From Methylophaga nitratireducenticrescens (GTDB lineage Bacteria; Pseudomonadota; Gammaproteobacteria; Nitrosococcales; Methylophagaceae), in the NCBI RefSeq assembly GCF_000260985.4, contig NC_017857.3, forward strand, positions 2,365,001 to 2,429,000: a stretch of 64,000 nucleotides of DNA, read 5' to 3'. The notes below the pieces were generated by a model. The model did not search any database and was not told where the DNA came from. It worked only from the letters and a program-made list of their open reading frames with translations. The position numbers were made by a program, and so were the translations under genes. Shown piece after piece: positions 22,837 to 31,701 of the stretch. The number at the start of each line of letters is the position of its first letter. Within the stretch, counting starts at the first letter, position 1.

Positions 22837-23253
22837 TTATTTTTTGCAGTCTTCACGATTGCAAATGCCATAAATGTACAAGCTGTGGTCGGTCATTTCA
22901 AACCCATTTGCCTTGGCAATCTCTCTTTGCCGCTCTTCAATCACTTCATCATAGAACTCAATAATGCGATTACATTTTACGCAAAACAGATGATCATGAT
23001 GTTCACCATCTTCCAATTCAAAAACTGCATGTCCGCCATCAATATTCAGCCGCGAAACCAATCCCGCACCTTCAAATTGAGTAAGCACCCTATAGACGGT
23101 TGCAAGGCCAATTTCCTCTCCCATTTCCAGCAACGCCTTATAGACATCTTCTGCACTTAAATGGCGTTGTTTTGAACGTTCAAGAATCTCCAGCACCTTC
23201 AATCGTGGCAGAGTAATTTTCAATCCCGCTTTTCTTAAATCTTGTCTTTCCAT
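22837..23253 (-). CDS. fur: ferric uptake regulator Fur
   Basis: 138 residues. Metal-dependent repressor. The winged-helix N-terminus (LKITLPRLKVLEIL, ATVYRVLTQFE) is followed by the dimerisation/metal domain with HHDHLFCVKCNRIIEF (His-rich site and CxxC) and a second cysteine pair CNREDC at the C-terminus. It is divergent from bamE, as in many gammaproteobacteria, and convergent with recN with only 6 bases between stop codons. Confidence 0.96.
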   Translation of the reverse strand: MERQDLRKAGLKITLPRLKVLEILERSKQRHLSAEDVYKALLEMGEEIGLATVYRVLTQFEGAGLVSRLNIDGGHAVFELEDGEHHDHLFCVKCNRIIEFYDEVIEERQREIAKANGFEMTDHSLYIYGICNREDCKK

Positions 23254-23330
23254 TATTATTGTTGCCTCGTAGAATAGTTACGAATAGCGTATCATCGCAC
23301 TTTGGTCATCAACACAGAAACAAATACTAA

Positions 23331-23909
23331 ATGAAAAGCCTGCTTATTTATAGCCTTTCCTTGGTTATTCTCACTCTCAGCGCCTGTAGCAAAGATAAAA
23401 TCCCTGGTGTTTATCGAATTGATATTCAGCAAGGCAACCAGGTTACTCAGGAAATGCTCAGCAAGCTCGAACGAGGTATGACAAAAAGTCAGGTTTCTTT
23501 TGTGATGGGAACACCGATGTTAATTGATGTTTTCCACCCTAACCGCTGGGATTATCTATACAGTTTTCATCCAGGAAATGGTACTCGTGAACAGCGTAGA
23601 ATCACTTTATATTTTGATGATGCAGAAACTCTTGATTATATTGATGGCAATACCCAGATTGTTGAAAACATTCAATTAACTGAAGAACAGCGGACTGATA
23701 CAAATGTAGTTGTCCCCCTAAACGAGAAGAAAACAGGTCTCTTCAACAGCATATTTAATATGTTTGGTCTGGGCGAAGATGAAGCAGAAATTATCGAAGA
23801 TGATAACGAAACTGATGCAGCTGAGGAAAAGCAGAAAGAAGCACTGCCGGAAAACTCAGATGATTCAATGGGAAATCAGCCTGCGGGCCAACTCCCAGAT
23901 ATCCAATAG
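23331..23909 (+). CDS. bamE: outer-membrane assembly lipoprotein BamE (SmpA/OmlA)
   Basis: 192 residues. A lipoprotein signal ends at LSAC (residue 19), followed by the SmpA/OmlA domain (about 25-110) with RGMTKSQVSFVMGTPML and NRWDYLYSFHPG. BamE is a subunit of the beta-barrel assembly machine. The last 60 residues form an acidic, probably disordered tail (DEAEIIEDDNETDAAEE), longer than in the E. coli protein. It is divergent from fur. Confidence 0.93.
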   Translation: MKSLLIYSLSLVILTLSACSKDKIPGVYRIDIQQGNQVTQEMLSKLERGMTKSQVSFVMGTPMLIDVFHPNRWDYLYSFHPGNGTREQRRITLYFDDAETLDYIDGNTQIVENIQLTEEQRTDTNVVVPLNEKKTGLFNSIFNMFGLGEDEAEIIEDDNETDAAEEKQKEALPENSDDSMGNQPAGQLPDIQ

Positions 23910-23927
23910 GTTCTTCAAACGCAAATT

Positions 23928-24554
23928 CTAAACCGGTTCAAACAAGCCGGTTTGGGAATTAAAGCAAAATAACTCTCCAGCAGCCAAATCAAAATACCAG
24001 CCGTGTAAGGTCAAACGACCCTCTTCAACACGCTCACGAACGCATTCAAAACTCATCAGGTTTTCCAGGGACACAAGCACTGCACGCTGCTCACAGGCCT
24101 TTAACTGACTGGCTTCATCGTCCTTCATATTTTGACTTTTAACCCAGTCCTTTGCCGGTTGAGCTATTGAAACCCACTGATGGATGAATTTAGAGCTCTG
24201 TTGAGCTTCATCTTGCCATAAAGCACGGATACCACCACAATTCGCGTGCCCCATTACGATAATATTCTCAACCTGCAGATTATCCACTGCAAACTCAAGT
24301 GCTGAACTGGTGCCATGATGCAACCCATCATGTTCACAAGGAGGAACCAGATTGGCGACATTCCTGACGGTAAACAAATCGCCTGGATCACAATCTGTCA
24401 AAATGGCCGGGTCAACACGAGAGTCAGAGCAACCAACCATTAAGGTTTTTGCGGGTTGTCCCGTTTTCATACTGGCATAAAGACGCGTGTCCTGACCAAA
24501 ATAATGTTTTTTAAAACGCTGAAAACCTTCAATTAATCTATCTGTATTAGCCAT
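23928..24554 (-). CDS. can: beta-class carbonic anhydrase
   Basis: 208 residues. Interconverts CO2 and bicarbonate. The zinc ligands and catalytic residues of the beta class are visible: Cys and Asp in GCSDSRVDP near residue 42-46, and His and Cys in GHANCGG near 102-105. It is cytoplasmic, with no signal sequence. Four bases separate it from the hydrolase gene upstream, so the two form an operon. Confidence 0.94.
   Translation of the reverse strand: MANTDRLIEGFQRFKKHYFGQDTRLYASMKTGQPAKTLMVGCSDSRVDPAILTDCDPGDLFTVRNVANLVPPCEHDGLHHGTSSALEFAVDNLQVENIIVMGHANCGGIRALWQDEAQQSSKFIHQWVSIAQPAKDWVKSQNMKDDEASQLKACEQRAVLVSLENLMSFECVRERVEEGRLTLHGWYFDLAAGELFCFNSQTGLFEPV
23930..23953. terminator. hairpin at the convergent ends of bamE and the carbonic anhydrase gene
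   Basis: AAACCGG and CCGGTTT flank a 10-base loop. The hairpin overlaps the last codons of the carbonic anhydrase gene on the other strand. There is no clear T tract, so a terminator role is tentative. Confidence 0.4.
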
Positions 24555-24557
24555 TAT

Positions 24558-25199
24558 TTATGCATGTCTCAAAAACGTTAAAAAAGGATTATATTGTTTT
24601 TCATAGGCAAGCGTTGTGACCGGACCATGACCACTATGCATGCGTAAATGCCCGGGCAATTGCATTAACCGTTGTAAACTTTGCTGCATTATAGCCGGAT
24701 TCCCCATTGGTAGATCAGTGCGTCCAACACTACCAAAAAACAATGTGTCACCGACAAAAATATCCTGCTCGTCATAATAACAACCCTGCCCTGGAGTATG
24801 TCCCGGGGTCGATATAAACCTCAGTTTGGTATCCCCCAAGTGAATGTCATCACCATCGTCGACAAAATGATCAATTCGTCCACATGGTCGATTAAATGAT
24901 GGCTGACCAAACCAATCCCCCTGAACCGGCAAAGTCTCAAATAATGGAAGCTCTTTTCGCGGTAAGTAGGTAGGCACATCAAATTGCGATTGTAAGGCAA
25001 CCAAGCCTCCTGCATGGTCCAGATGGCCATGTGTTAACAATATCTTCTGGATGCGGGGTCGAGGATTGATTGACAGTAACTTTTGCACTAATTCATCTGT
25101 TTCGCCGGTATCAATAATAGCTGCATCACCAGTCGTTTCATCCTCAATTAAATAGGTATTCACCTGAAATGCACCAACGGTAAAGCAGGTGATTTTCAT
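24558..25199 (-). CDS. metallo-beta-lactamase-fold hydrolase (glyoxalase II-like)
   Basis: 213 residues. The zinc-binding motif THGHLDHAGG is near residue 55, with further ligands in STPGHTPGQGCYY near 128, GDTLFFGSVGRTD near 145 and HSGHGPVT near 190. It belongs to the short glyoxalase-II-like group (YcbL type), which hydrolyses thioesters. The real substrate is unknown. The ATG at 25199 (MKITCFTVG) was chosen, with GGGAG ten bases upstream. It is upstream of the carbonic anhydrase gene in the same operon. Confidence 0.88.
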   Translation of the reverse strand: MKITCFTVGAFQVNTYLIEDETTGDAAIIDTGETDELVQKLLSINPRPRIQKILLTHGHLDHAGGLVALQSQFDVPTYLPRKELPLFETLPVQGDWFGQPSFNRPCGRIDHFVDDGDDIHLGDTKLRFISTPGHTPGQGCYYDEQDIFVGDTLFFGSVGRTDLPMGNPAIMQQSLQRLMQLPGHLRMHSGHGPVTTLAYEKQYNPFLTFLRHA

Positions 25200-25215
25200 C
25201 CTGTATGATTCTCCC

Positions 25216-25251
25216 AAAAAAAAACAGCTGGTCGGTTAAACCAGCTGTTTT
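25216..25251 (-). terminator. rho-independent terminator after the WYEAN-repeat gene
   Basis: On the minus strand AAAACAGCTGGT pairs with ACCAGCTGTTTT across a short loop and runs into nine T residues. It closes the repeat-protein transcript before the hydrolase/carbonic anhydrase operon. Confidence 0.85.
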
Positions 25252-25272
25252 AATAATGACATTTAAGACGTG

Positions 25273-26505
25273 TTATTTATCTTTGTTTTTCTGTGCTTCA
25301 CGCGCTAAACGCATATTGTTTTCAAACCAATCACGTTTAATTTTTTGAGTACGTGCCAGACTGATATTAGCCTCATACCATTTCTTTTTGATATCCGCAT
25401 GTGGATCGGGATGCAGATTCGCTTCATACCATTTTTGATGGCTTTCACGAGCGGCCTGCAAATTGGCTTCATACCATTTTTTATCACTGGCAGTCTGCTC
25501 ATCACTGAATTCATACCAATGTTTATCCGTTGGTGTCTGATCCAGATTGGCTTCATACCACTTGCTATGCTGTTCACGAAATTTTGCCAGATTAGCTTCT
25601 TGAAAGCGTTTTTTCCAGTCAGTATCTCCCGCTTCTTTGAACTCATACCAGTGTTTATCCGTTGGCGTCTTGTCAAGATTCGCCTCATACCAGTGGCGGT
25701 TTGCTCTAACCATTTCTATTGCTGAACGCAAATTGGCTTCATACCATTTCTTCTTGGTATCAAGATGCTTCACCATATTGGCTTCATACCAATGCGTATC
25801 ACGCTGTTGGGCTGGACGCTGATTAGCCTCATACCATTTGGAGTTTTCCCGAGCAACATGGGTATTGTAGGCAAACCAATCGCGTTTGATTTGTTGAGTA
25901 CGTGCCAGACTGATATTAGCCTCATACCATTTCTTTTTGATATCCGCATGTGGATCGGGATGCAGATTCGCTTCATACCATTTTTGATGGCTTTCACGGG
26001 CGGCTTGCAAATTGGCTTCGTACCACTTTTTATCACTTGCTGTTTGTTCATCACTGAACTCATACCAGTGTTTATCCGTTGGCGTTTGATCCAAATTGGC
26101 TTCGTACCATTTGCTATGCTGCTCACGGAATTTTGCCAGATTAGCCTGTTGCCAGCGTTTTTTGAGATCACTGTATTGTGATTCGGCAAATTCATACCAA
26201 TGAGTTTCGGTGGGCGTATTATCCAGATTTGCTTCATACCAATGACGGTTTGCCCGCACTGCAGCAACAGCACTGCGGAGATTCGCTTCATACCACTTTT
26301 TCTTGGTATCAAGATGCTTCACCATATTGGCTTCATACCACGGCCGATCAGAATGTTTAACTGGATTCTGTGCCGCTTTGTACCAAGGCAGTTTTTTCAT
26401 TTTATCTCTCACTGCGTTTGCGGATTGCAATTTAGCTTTAATACTCTCTGTCGTTACGTGATTGCTCTCGTACCACTTTGTTTTAATATCTATTGTGCTA
26501 CTCAT
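25273..26505 (-). CDS. tandem WYEAN-motif repeat protein of unknown function
   Basis: 410 residues built almost entirely from about 25 copies of a six-residue motif, basic-W-Y-E-A-N. Fifteen are exact WYEAN, and variants include WYEFS, WYESN, WYKAA, WQQAN and WFENN. Tryptophans are spaced 14-18 residues apart by charged linkers rich in Lys, Arg, Gln, Asp and Thr. Trp makes up about 6 percent of residues. There is no signal peptide, no membrane helix and no recognised domain, so it is probably cytoplasmic. Residues 56-238 and 239-410 are two copies of one larger unit. The gene has a good ribosome binding site (GAGAGGT) and its own terminator, and both speak for a real product. The family is not one I recognise. 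A multivalent binding scaffold is an inference only. Confidence 0.85.
   Translation of the reverse strand: MSSTIDIKTKWYESNHVTTESIKAKLQSANAVRDKMKKLPWYKAAQNPVKHSDRPWYEANMVKHLDTKKKWYEANLRSAVAAVRANRHWYEANLDNTPTETHWYEFAESQYSDLKKRWQQANLAKFREQHSKWYEANLDQTPTDKHWYEFSDEQTASDKKWYEANLQAARESHQKWYEANLHPDPHADIKKKWYEANISLARTQQIKRDWFAYNTHVARENSKWYEANQRPAQQRDTHWYEANMVKHLDTKKKWYEANLRSAIEMVRANRHWYEANLDKTPTDKHWYEFKEAGDTDWKKRFQEANLAKFREQHSKWYEANLDQTPTDKHWYEFSDEQTASDKKWYEANLQAARESHQKWYEANLHPDPHADIKKKWYEANISLARTQKIKRDWFENNMRLAREAQKNKDK
25276..26340 (-). repeat. 549-bp internal tandem duplication in the WYEAN-repeat gene
   Basis: The segment 25792-26340 is followed directly by a second copy from 25791 down to the end of the gene. 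The order of motif variants and linkers matches one to one (for example MVKHLDTKKKWYEANLRSA and HADIKKKWYEANISLART occur in each). The period is 183 codons. Silent and a few coding differences show the copies have diverged under constraint. Confidence 0.9.
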
Positions 26506-26604
26506 TGTGTTTACCTCTCTGGGTAGTTTTACAATTCGATACTACCCCAGAAGTGAATCCTTCCACAAGTAAAACCGAAACAATGAGACATCCAGAATAC
26601 GTAT

Positions 26605-27021
26605 TTATTCAAAGCAATGTTTTTCTGCCTTTACCCGTTGCAACATCGATATTTTCTGTTCAATCAGCTGAGTGCGTCTGGCTTCTTTTTCATCTATTAG
26701 AGACGAATATCCCAGATAAGCCAACCCAAGCCATCCTTCCACAACCGGAATCGTATCAAAAGCAATTAATGTCGCGGCCAGTTTATTACTGCCATCATCA
26801 TAAAAGCCGGGCTTGTAACTGTAACGATATGGATGAAGCTGATTGATCGCACCATCAATTTCAACGCAGCTATGCTTACGGATTTCATCAGTAATTTCCA
26901 CTACCGGCGGTTCATAATAAATTGGCTCAGTTGGTACGGGGACAGGTGTTAACGCCTGTACTGGTAACACCATAAATCCAAACATCAAACCTAATGACTT
27001 GAGAAAAAATTGATTTTTCAT
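26605..27021 (-). CDS. hypothetical exported protein
   Basis: 138 residues. A signal peptide with a basic start and a hydrophobic core ends at VQA near residue 23, followed by a Pro-rich mature start (LTPVPVPTEP). The mature part has two cysteines (near residues 52 and the C-terminal CFE), a hydrophobic segment near 90-110 and a charged helical C-terminus. No family was recognised. It lies between the Lon-like protease and the WYEAN-repeat gene on the same strand, about 100 bp from the latter. Confidence 0.7.
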   Translation of the reverse strand: MKNQFFLKSLGLMFGFMVLPVQALTPVPVPTEPIYYEPPVVEITDEIRKHSCVEIDGAINQLHPYRYSYKPGFYDDGSNKLAATLIAFDTIPVVEGWLGLAYLGYSSLIDEKEARRTQLIEQKISMLQRVKAEKHCFE

Positions 27022-27093
27022 AGCTGACATACCTATACAATTTTTGCGTGTTTGCCTGTAGAGGTTAACGGCTGGCCTGACCGTAACTATAGC

Positions 27094-29487
27094 CTAATCA
27101 TTTGCTTCATGGCTGCTGTCCTTATCATGCTTGTGCAGTTCCGCCCAATTGGCCAGTCTTGCCGCGACAGCGCCATTAAAACTGTTTTCACGATAATTGC
27201 CATGTTCGTCTGCCGTGCCAGCCTCATATTCACTCAGCACGTTGATAGCATCGCTGATGTCATCAACAACATAAATATGAAACAGACCATTCTCAACGGA
27301 TTGTCTGACTTCGGGTTTTAGCATCAAATGCTGCATGTTACTGCGGGGAATAATCACACCTTGTGTGCCGGTCATTCCCACCAGACAACAGACATCATAA
27401 AAGCCCTCAATCTTTTCATTAACGCCACCGATAGCCTGAACCTGCCCGAACTGGTTCATTGACCCGGTAATCGCGATAGACTGTTTAAGTGGAATTCTGG
27501 CAATTGAAGATAATAAAGCACACAGTTCAGCGACCGTTGCACTATCGCCATCGATCTCACCGTAATTCTGTTCAAATACAATACTGGCAGCCATTGATAG
27601 CGGTTTATCTGCCGCATAAAAAGAACCCAGATAAGCAGCCAGAATCATCACGCCTTTTGCATGCAGGTTGCCCCCCAGCTCCACTTCCCTTTCAATATCT
27701 ATAATCGCATCATCACCATATCGACAACTCGCAGTGATGCGGGTAGGTTCGCCAAAATGAAAACTGCCGATGCTCAATACCGATAAGCCATTGACCTGAC
27801 CGATACGCTTGCCATTCACATCCAGTTGAATAATCTGCCGCTGGATTTGCTGATACACCACTGAACGAACGCGACCCACCCGTCTAAGACGCTGCTGCCA
27901 GGCGTGATTCACCGCATCAGCGGTAATTTCAGCCTGTTGGTATTTGCGAGTCCAATAGGCGGCTTCACGCAACAGGTCAGTCATATCGGCAATATGCAGC
28001 GACATCTGTTGACCATCATTAATTGATCTCGCGGCATATTCGATCATTAATGCCACTGCACCCTGTTGCAAAGCGGGCAAATGCTCATTCATTGCAGTCG
28101 AAGCAATCAATTTTGCCATTTGCATATGTGTTTCAGCTGTACGCGGTAATTCATCTTCCAAATCAGCCAGCACTTTAAATAATCCGGCAAACTCGGGATC
28201 CAATTCATAAAGCTGATAATAAAGATCCCGGTTCCCCAGTAGAATGACTTTGGCTGAAAGCGGGATGGGTTCAGGTTCAAGTGAAACTGTTGCCACCAGG
28301 CTATAAGTTCGTTCAAGGTTTTCCAGTGGAATTTCGGAAGCTTTTAACGCGGCCTTCAACCCTTCCCAGGCAAAAGGCTGCTCCAGAAGTTTTTCGGCAT
28401 CAACAATTAAAAAGCCGCCATTGGCACGATGTAATGCCCCCGCCTTAATCAACGTAAAGTCAGTCACCAGTGCGCCCATCATCGCCATGTTTTCAACACA
28501 GCCCAATAAATTCTGATGATTTGGCTGATTGAGGTACACCACCGGTGCTCCATGCAAATCGGCATTATCCACAATCAGGTTAATCTGATAGCGCTTCAGG
28601 CAGTTATCAACATTGACATCCTCCTGCCGCTCTTCATTTTTGAGGAACATCTCGATATTCCGCTGAATATCAAATTGCATGTCATCAAAATAATTCTGTA
28701 ACGCTTCGGATTTTGGATAAGCATGGCGTAAAAAATCGATTTGCCGGGTAATAACCTCTAACGCAACCTGATCATTCAGCGCGGTAATCTTATTAACCGT
28801 GTCATGTTCCCATTCATGAATTTCAATCAGGGTATCCTGCATGGACACCTGCAATTTCGCGATAGCCTCTTCTGTTTCCATTTTCTTGGCATAGGGCAGA
28901 TCTTCAAAATCTTCGCCAGATAAAGGCTCACCTTCATGCTGAGCGGCAAAGGCGTAGCTGCCATCTTCCATTCTGAGCAGTACCACACCCTGTTTATCTG
29001 CTTCAGTCTGCAGCGCACCAAACAGGCGTACCCGGTGCTGGCGACTGGATTCTTCAATTGCCCGCAGTCTTCCCCGATAATATTCGTCATCAAAAGCGTG
29101 AGGTAATTGTTGCTGTAGCGCTTTGATAACCCGCTCGATATCCAGTTTTAACTGCGCACCATCACCAGCGGGTAATGACAATGATTTAGGCTGCTGAGGT
29201 AAATCAAAATTATGTAAATAAGCCCAATCTTCGGCATCAGGCCGATTTGCACTATGTTTGGTGAGATATTCGCTGACCAGCGACTTTTTACCCATTCCGG
29301 CCTCCCCCATCACATACAGGTTATAACCATCTGCTTGAATATTTGCTGCAAATTCAATTGCTTCGCGGGCTCTGTCCTGGCCAATCAAGCCTGTTAAAGG
29401 CTCCACTGTAGCGGTTGTTTTGAAGGGCAGATCAGCCGGATTGCAGCCGTGATAAAGTTGTGACGCGTTTAGTTGAGTTACAGACAT
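27094..29487 (-). CDS. Lon-related ATP-dependent protease (S16 family)
   Basis: 797 residues. The N-terminal AAA region has Walker A GEAGMGKKS near residue 63, and a long insertion with coiled-coil character follows. Then comes a sensor/AAA part that includes ANGGFLIVDAEKLL, and a C-terminal S16 protease domain. The catalytic Ser is in GEIDGDSATVAEL near residue 643, and the Lys is about 43 residues later in GGVNEKIEGF. It belongs to the YcbZ/LonH-like branch, which lacks the classical Lon N-domain. It is predicted to degrade unfolded or specific substrates in the cytoplasm. Substrate unknown. Confidence 0.9.
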   Translation of the reverse strand: MSVTQLNASQLYHGCNPADLPFKTTATVEPLTGLIGQDRAREAIEFAANIQADGYNLYVMGEAGMGKKSLVSEYLTKHSANRPDAEDWAYLHNFDLPQQPKSLSLPAGDGAQLKLDIERVIKALQQQLPHAFDDEYYRGRLRAIEESSRQHRVRLFGALQTEADKQGVVLLRMEDGSYAFAAQHEGEPLSGEDFEDLPYAKKMETEEAIAKLQVSMQDTLIEIHEWEHDTVNKITALNDQVALEVITRQIDFLRHAYPKSEALQNYFDDMQFDIQRNIEMFLKNEERQEDVNVDNCLKRYQINLIVDNADLHGAPVVYLNQPNHQNLLGCVENMAMMGALVTDFTLIKAGALHRANGGFLIVDAEKLLEQPFAWEGLKAALKASEIPLENLERTYSLVATVSLEPEPIPLSAKVILLGNRDLYYQLYELDPEFAGLFKVLADLEDELPRTAETHMQMAKLIASTAMNEHLPALQQGAVALMIEYAARSINDGQQMSLHIADMTDLLREAAYWTRKYQQAEITADAVNHAWQQRLRRVGRVRSVVYQQIQRQIIQLDVNGKRIGQVNGLSVLSIGSFHFGEPTRITASCRYGDDAIIDIEREVELGGNLHAKGVMILAAYLGSFYAADKPLSMAASIVFEQNYGEIDGDSATVAELCALLSSIARIPLKQSIAITGSMNQFGQVQAIGGVNEKIEGFYDVCCLVGMTGTQGVIIPRSNMQHLMLKPEVRQSVENGLFHIYVVDDISDAINVLSEYEAGTADEHGNYRENSFNGAVAARLANWAELHKHDKDSSHEAND

Positions 29488-29569
29488 GGATATCTCTGGA
29501 CGAATGAACAGAACTTAGCTTAGGCTAGGGACATCTGATAGGCAACTGCATCTATAAGGGATAAAAATT

Positions 29570-29875
29570 ATGGCAGGTCAGGATTTTGAAGAAAAACGTA
29601 ATTATTTCCGAATGCGCGTCAACGGTCCGGTACAGATAAAGCGTCCGGATTCCACAGAAAGTTTTCAGGCAGAAGGAATCGATTTAAGCGCCAGCGGTTT
29701 GAGTTTGATAGCGGATGAAATGCTTAGCGAGGGGGAAATACTGGATATCAGTATTAAAAGTCATAATCCGGAGCTGGCTGACTTTGTTGCTCAGGCTGAA
29801 GTGGTCAGAGTTGAACCTTCCGAAGAACAAGCGGAACGTTTCAACATTTCATTGAAGTTTACGACAATCTATTGA
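29570..29875 (+). CDS. PilZ domain protein
   Basis: 101 residues forming a single PilZ domain. The c-di-GMP-binding signature is recognisable as RNYFRMRVNGPVQIKR near the N-terminus and the D-S-A-S-G-L-S motif near residue 43. It probably binds c-di-GMP and passes the signal to motility or surface processes. A diguanylate cyclase gene lies 0.7 kb away on the other strand. Ribosome binding site AAGGGAT precedes the ATG. Confidence 0.88.
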   Translation: MAGQDFEEKRNYFRMRVNGPVQIKRPDSTESFQAEGIDLSASGLSLIADEMLSEGEILDISIKSHNPELADFVAQAEVVRVEPSEEQAERFNISLKFTTIY

Positions 29876-29882
29876 AGTCAGC

Positions 29883-30527
29883 TTACAGCCAGTAACTGCT
29901 TCGGGTCATCACTTTCGACATTGGCTGCATGATTTTCTGCACCAGCCAGGGCAATTGAGCGCCACCGGCCGCTAAAGCAGTTTGCTGATGATGACTTTCA
30001 TCTTCACGCATTTGCGCCAGAATTGAACGACTGCGCAGATCTGCATCACTCATCTTGTGGAGATGTTCATCCAGATGTTCTATAACCTGTTTTTCAGTTT
30101 CGGCAACAAACCCCAGACTCCATTTATCACCAATTTTTCCTGCTACAGCACCAATCACGAAAGAACCGACATACCACAATGGATTTAACAGGCTGGTACG
30201 GCCCTCCAGTTCATCAATACGTTTTTCGCACCATAATAAATGGTCGTTTTCTTCAGCGGCTGCCTGACGCATTGATTCTCGGACATTGGTCAGTTCCGCT
30301 GTTAATGCCTGTCCCTGATACAAGGCCTGGGCAGATACTTCACCCGCATGATTCACCCGCATCAACGCAACTGATTGCCGACGTTCATTATCGGTAAGGG
30401 TTGTTTCTTCTATATCTCTTGCCGGGTTATCTCTGCCACTCGATGGTGGGGTACCAGCCAGAGTAGTTAATGCTTTATCCAGTTCAATAATAATTTTGTC
30501 AGCCAATAATAGATTTCGGAAGCTCAT
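29883..30527 (-). CDS. coq7: 2-polyprenyl-3-methyl-6-methoxy-1,4-benzoquinone monooxygenase
   Basis: 214 residues of the CLK-1/Coq7 type di-iron hydroxylase that carries out the late ring hydroxylation of ubiquinone synthesis. Iron ligands are visible in MRVNHAGEVSAQALY near residue 55-60, EENDHLLWCEKRI near 92 and EDESHHQQTA near the C-terminus. A hydrophobic stretch near 120-140 suits membrane association. It is convergent with the PilZ gene, 7 bases away. Confidence 0.95.
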   Translation of the reverse strand: MSFRNLLLADKIIIELDKALTTLAGTPPSSGRDNPARDIEETTLTDNERRQSVALMRVNHAGEVSAQALYQGQALTAELTNVRESMRQAAAEENDHLLWCEKRIDELEGRTSLLNPLWYVGSFVIGAVAGKIGDKWSLGFVAETEKQVIEHLDEHLHKMSDADLRSRSILAQMREDESHHQQTALAAGGAQLPWLVQKIMQPMSKVMTRSSYWL

Positions 30528-30545
30528 ATTTTTCCTGGGATTTTT

Positions 30546-31616
30546 TCAAAATAATTCAACGTCGGAGCTCGCTATTTTCTTCGGCTCGCTAATTTTACCT
30601 TCGGCCACGAGGGTATGGTAATTTTGTACTTGATTTCGACCTGCGTTTTTGGCGCTATACAGCGCCTCATCTGCCTGTCCAATAACATCAGTTGGCGATA
30701 ATTGTGCCGAAACTTCCACAAAACCAATACTGACGGTGACCTGACCAAGCTGAGGAAAGTTATGCTCCGCCACTACCCTGCGTATTCTTTCAAAAGCCTG
30801 CATCGCATCCGTTTCATTTGCAGCTTTGAGTAACACCACAAACTCCTCGCCACCAAAACGATAAATCAGATCATCATCGCGGATAACACCAGAAGTCATC
30901 AGCCTGGCGACCAGAATGATCACTTCATCACCATATAAATGGCCGTAGGTATCATTGATGGTTTTAAACTTATCAATATCCACAACGCCCAACCAATGCT
31001 TAATAGCATAGCGACGGCGTCGCGAGTCATTGGGTGAAGCCATCAGTTTGTTGAGTTCACTGCTCTGATTGACCAGAATCTTGGTTATCTGTTCATCCAG
31101 CGTTTCCCGATTATATAAACCGGTTAATTTGTCACGTTGAGATTTATCAATCAGCGCCAGATAATTGGCATATACCCTGAGAATTCCATGAACCAGTCGT
31201 TGGTCAATGCTAGACGGTAATTCCTGGCAATGGTGGACCAGGCTGGCGAATATTTCACCATGTGAATCATACGCCGGATAAATCACATTCCAGCCATTAT
31301 CTTCAGCAGGCCGATAAGAAACAATATCTTCCTTATCAATCGCTTCAGTCATTGCAGCTGTGAGCTCATCCGCCATTTCCTGATTTAGTTTGGGATGCTG
31401 TTCAGAAGATGAAATGACATCATTCACACAAAAAGCCAGCAGGCTGATATCGTGCATCAGATCATGGCGTCTGATTCTAAATAAACGTAGCGATTGTGCC
31501 GGAAACAATTCATTCAGCGTTTTGAGCAGACTTTTTTCCAAGACCTGCCGATCGTGATGTCGGGTAATTTCGGCAAGATTGTCGACAATTCGTATACTGC
31601 TATGACGATGTTGCAT
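30546..31616 (-). CDS. GGDEF-domain diguanylate cyclase
   Basis: 356 residues. A GAF-like sensory part (about 1-165) is followed by a GGDEF domain (about 168-335). The active-site loop FGGEEF is intact, so it is predicted to make c-di-GMP, and the domain carries the usual DIDKFKTINDTYGH metal/nucleotide motif. No membrane helix is seen, so sensing is cytoplasmic. It sits next to coq7, with 18 bases between, and near cheV and the PilZ gene. This suggests a role in motility control. Confidence 0.93.
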   Translation of the reverse strand: MQHRHSSIRIVDNLAEITRHHDRQVLEKSLLKTLNELFPAQSLRLFRIRRHDLMHDISLLAFCVNDVISSSEQHPKLNQEMADELTAAMTEAIDKEDIVSYRPAEDNGWNVIYPAYDSHGEIFASLVHHCQELPSSIDQRLVHGILRVYANYLALIDKSQRDKLTGLYNRETLDEQITKILVNQSSELNKLMASPNDSRRRRYAIKHWLGVVDIDKFKTINDTYGHLYGDEVIILVARLMTSGVIRDDDLIYRFGGEEFVVLLKAANETDAMQAFERIRRVVAEHNFPQLGQVTVSIGFVEVSAQLSPTDVIGQADEALYSAKNAGRNQVQNYHTLVAEGKISEPKKIASSDVELF

Positions 31617-31701
31617 TATTTGTTGCCTTCAACAGTTCGGATAATCGAAAAGACTCATTTACGCTGTTTGAACAGCCTTCATATTAAAATGGTATAAAAC
31701 A

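Noticed and set aside
25273-26505. Multi-core RiPP precursor peptide
   Set aside because: The repeated W-Y-E-A-N motifs could suggest modified cores, but no leader, peptidase cut sites, maturase or transporter is near. The only radical SAM enzyme in the window is RlmN.
25305-26526. Opposite-strand and shifted frames across the repeat gene
   Set aside because: The 15-17 residue period keeps several frames open. Only the minus frame from 26505 has a ribosome binding site and a terminator.
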